This document shows positions 39,961 to 41,621 of a DNA stretch of 41,621 bases, piece after piece (the stretch's first letter is position 1; every line of letters starts with the position of its first letter). This DNA is from Candidatus Woesearchaeota archaeon (GTDB lineage Archaea > Nanobdellota > Nanobdellia > Woesearchaeales > DSVV01). Under the pieces are notes generated by a model. That model was not told where the DNA came from and did not search any database. It saw nothing but the letters and a program-made list of their open reading frames with translations. Both the position numbers and the translations under genes were made by a program. Location of the stretch: positions 1 to 41,621 of the forward strand of contig JAGVYH010000045.1 in NCBI GenBank assembly GCA_018303325.1, in the 5' to 3' direction.

Positions 39961-41340
39961 ATGAAAAAGATATTGCTTGTATACCTGCCATTTTGCACAC
40001 CAGCTTCTCCACCATATTCCATTACTCATCTGTATTCTTTCCTAAAAAATAACTGCAGCGAGCATATTGAAGTGCTTGATCTTAATTTGGAATTTCATAA
40101 ACTTAAATTTCCAGAATACCAAACCTATTATAAAAATATAAAAAATTGGAGTAATTATGACAAGACAACCCACGAATATATTAAACTAACCTCAACTGTA
40201 TATTCTGATAATAATAAAAAAGTCGTCAAAGGGGAAAAACCAGAATTCTTCAATGAGCTTATTAAGAAAATAACTGACAAGGAACCTGATATTGTGGCAT
40301 TCAGCATAGTCTATTCAAGCCAAGCATTTTATGGATATTCAATAATAAAAGAGCTAACATCTTCTAATAAACAAATTATTAATATTATTGGCGGCCCTGC
40401 AATAAATGAAAAATTAATGAAAATCGCTGACAAAGTCTTAAATAATGAGATTGATTTGCTTGATTATATACTTGGGAAGAAAATCACAGAAGAACAGAAC
40501 CCAGAGCATGACAAACTTAACTTCAATTTTTCTATAGATTTTTCTATTTACAATTTGACTGAATATTTTACTATAAAACCAGTTATACCAATTAAAACAT
40601 CGTCAACATGTTACTATAAAAAATGCGCTTTTTGCTCTCATTTTAATAAGACGCCTTATCACGAATTTTCTTTGGATTTAATTAAGAAAACTATTATCAA
40701 TTCAACCCAAAGATATTTCTTTCTCATAGATGATATGATACCCACCAAAAGATTGCTGGAAATAGCCGAAGTATTCAAACCATTGAACATATATTGGACT
40801 TGCCAGCTAAAGCCTACAAAAGATTTAAATTATGAAATACTGAAAAAACTTAAAGAATCTGGATTAAGGCTTGTTATGTGGGGTGTTGAATCTGGGAATG
40901 ACAGAATATTAAAATTAATGAGAAAAGGGACTAATAAAAAAGAGATAAAACAAGTTCTTCAAGATTCACATGATGTAGGAATCAAAAATAATGTTTATAT
41001 TTTATTAGGTTTTCCGACTGAAACTAAAGATGAGTTTCTGGAGACAATTGAATTTTTGAAAAAAAATGAGCGAAATATTGATTTAGTCTCTGCTTCTGTA
41101 TTTGGCCTGCAGAAAAATACTGAAATATATAATCATCCTGATATGTTTGGGATAACCAACATAATTGAAGAAGAAAGAACTATTTTGGATCCAAAGATAA
41201 GCTATGAATTACGAGAAGGATTAACACAGGATGAGGCATGTAAGCTAAGAAATAGGTATAAAAAAACAATAGAGCATATAAACAAGTATCCCAAAACAAT
41301 GAGTTTCTTCAGAGAGCATATGTTTTGTTTGATTGAATAG
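39961..41340 (+). CDS. B12-binding-domain radical SAM protein
   Basis: The N-terminal ~180 residues form a Rossmann-like cobalamin-binding-type domain (PDIVAFSIVYSSQAFYGYSI, IINIIGGP) without the DxHxxG base-off motif. The radical SAM core follows: cysteines 217, 222 and 225 in CYYKKCAFCSH (spacing CX4CX2C rather than the standard CX3CX2C), FLIDDMIP, RLVMWGVESGNDRILKLMRKG and YILLGFPTETKDEF. It has 459 residues. Substrate is unknown; relatives modify lipids, peptides or tRNA. The gene is alone, between two copies of a hairpin element (39751-39945, 41518-41621), resembling a cassette. No good Shine-Dalgarno is visible. Confidence 0.88.
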   Translation: MKKILLVYLPFCTPASPPYSITHLYSFLKNNCSEHIEVLDLNLEFHKLKFPEYQTYYKNIKNWSNYDKTTHEYIKLTSTVYSDNNKKVVKGEKPEFFNELIKKITDKEPDIVAFSIVYSSQAFYGYSIIKELTSSNKQIINIIGGPAINEKLMKIADKVLNNEIDLLDYILGKKITEEQNPEHDKLNFNFSIDFSIYNLTEYFTIKPVIPIKTSSTCYYKKCAFCSHFNKTPYHEFSLDLIKKTIINSTQRYFFLIDDMIPTKRLLEIAEVFKPLNIYWTCQLKPTKDLNYEILKKLKESGLRLVMWGVESGNDRILKLMRKGTNKKEIKQVLQDSHDVGIKNNVYILLGFPTETKDEFLETIEFLKKNERNIDLVSASVFGLQKNTEIYNHPDMFGITNIIEEERTILDPKISYELREGLTQDEACKLRNRYKKTIEHINKYPKTMSFFREHMFCLIE

Positions 41341-41355
41341 TTTTGTATTTGTTCA

Positions 41356-41444
41356 TCTGATTTTCTATTTTTTAAATCAGAAAGCCAGAAATCCATATCA
41401 TTTATGATTGTGGATGAGTGGCTTTGCGTCTGGCTTTCTGATTT
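41356..41444 (+). terminator. Alternative-hairpin structure at the 3' end of the radical SAM gene
   Basis: AAATCAGAAAGCCAGA (41374-41389) pairs perfectly with 41429-41444 (16 bp), or its first 8 bases pair with TCTGATTT (41356-41363). The two structures exclude each other, like a terminator/antiterminator. The inner ATCCA / TGGAT hairpin has a loop near ATTTATGATTGTGG. It lies 15 bp after the stop codon. Confidence 0.55.
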
Positions 41445-41447
41445 CCT

Positions 41448-41516
41448 AAAAAATTAGATCAATGTCAATCTCGAACAATCCCTACTATTTATGGTTGTGG
41501 TAGGGACTGACCTAAA
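41448..41516. repeat. Second 3' hairpin sharing a loop with its neighbour
   Basis: AAAAAATTAG and CTAAATTTTTT (one bulge) enclose TCCCTAC (41479-41485) / GTAGGGA (41500-41506). The loop ATTTATGGTTGTGG is almost the same as that of 41391-41415, while the stems differ. Such loop conservation with stem change suggests related elements recognised by their loop or shape. Confidence 0.5.
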
Positions 41517-41517
41517 T

Positions 41518-41621
41518 TTTTTGAATTATAATGTCGGACATAAATATTTATACATTTAGTTATGTCCGATAAATATAGTAAGTGACACTATTTGTATAAA
41601 AATTTACGTCACTTACTATAT
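41518..41621. repeat. Paired-hairpin element R2 (cut by the window end)
   Basis: TCGGACATAA (41534-41543) / TTATGTCCGA (41560-41569), then ATATAGTAAGTGAC (41573-41586) / GTCACTTACTATAT (41608-41621). Loops: TTTATACA (41547-41554) and TGTATAAA (41593-41600) are complementary over 8 nt. The left end TTTGAATTATA matches the reverse complement of the right end of R1. Bases 41571-41621 equal 39884-39934 exactly. It is the simple form of R1, without the loop insert. Confidence 0.75.

Noticed and set aside
39751-41621. Integron cassette or composite transposon around the radical SAM gene
   Set aside because: No integrase or transposase is visible and the repeats lack the recombination-site consensus of known integrons; kept only as a cassette-like arrangement.

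Overview
The window is AT-rich chromosomal DNA from an archaeon. Evidence: a complete A1AO ATP synthase operon, Pelota and ABCE1/RLI ribosome-recycling factors, HerA-FtsK-type ATPase, Lrp and TrmB-type regulators, a presenilin-like aspartyl protease, and many start codons sitting about 25-30 bp downstream of a TATA box (leaderless style), alongside Shine-Dalgarno-led genes inside operons. Genes usually thought of as bacterial also occur (NrdR, a CspA-type cold-shock protein next to a DEAD-box helicase, Maf). The mix and the surface-protein style fit a DPANN lineage such as Woesearchaeota or Pacearchaeota; that placement is inference from gene content, not from a tree.

Layout. 1-10.1 kb: minus-strand ATP synthase operon H-I-K-E-C-F-A-B-D, interrupted by palindrome-rich spacers after K, between F and A, and between A and B. 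10.2-13.1 kb: a helical-repeat protein with a 37-residue membrane microprotein upstream, divergent from a double Lrp-domain regulator. 13.4-18.4 kb: Pelota, two phosphohistidine swivel-domain proteins and a histidine phosphatase. 18.5-22.3 kb: TrmB-like regulator, metallo-beta-lactamase-fold protein, Maf pyrophosphatase and presenilin-like protease. 22.7-29.3 kb: MinD-like ATPase, a large surface protein, an HD-domain hydrolase, a HerA-like ATPase and a DUF99 protein. 29.5-34.8 kb: NrdR with a candidate NrdR box, a DUF1461-like membrane protein, a second TrmB-like regulator, a TPR-like protein, ABCE1 and a zinc-finger microprotein. 34.8-37.3 kb: tRNA-Thr(CGU), glutamine synthetase and a divergent Lrp regulator. 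37.3-41.6 kb: a 419-nt multibranched palindromic element, the DEAD-box helicase/cold-shock pair, and a radical SAM gene flanked by identical 51-bp hairpin repeats.

The most unusual thing here is not a protein system but the intergenic DNA. Nearly every spacer above 200 bp holds strongly palindromic, non-coding elements that fall into a few families: (1) paired hairpins whose two loops are complementary to each other while stem sequence differs between copies; (2) strings of small hairpins present as inverted copies at 2.6 and 22.6 kb, with compensatory stem changes and a 47-48 bp module apparently inserted twice at a TA dinucleotide with TA duplication; (3) bracket elements carrying GGGACGCAGTCCAC and GTGGCTTCGCCTTGGAAC motifs at gene 3' ends, three of them in convergent spacers. 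No transposase or integrase is in the window, so these look like non-autonomous, structure-conserving elements, possibly co-opted as mRNA 3' ends or processing and stability signals. All structures were read by eye and not folded computationally.
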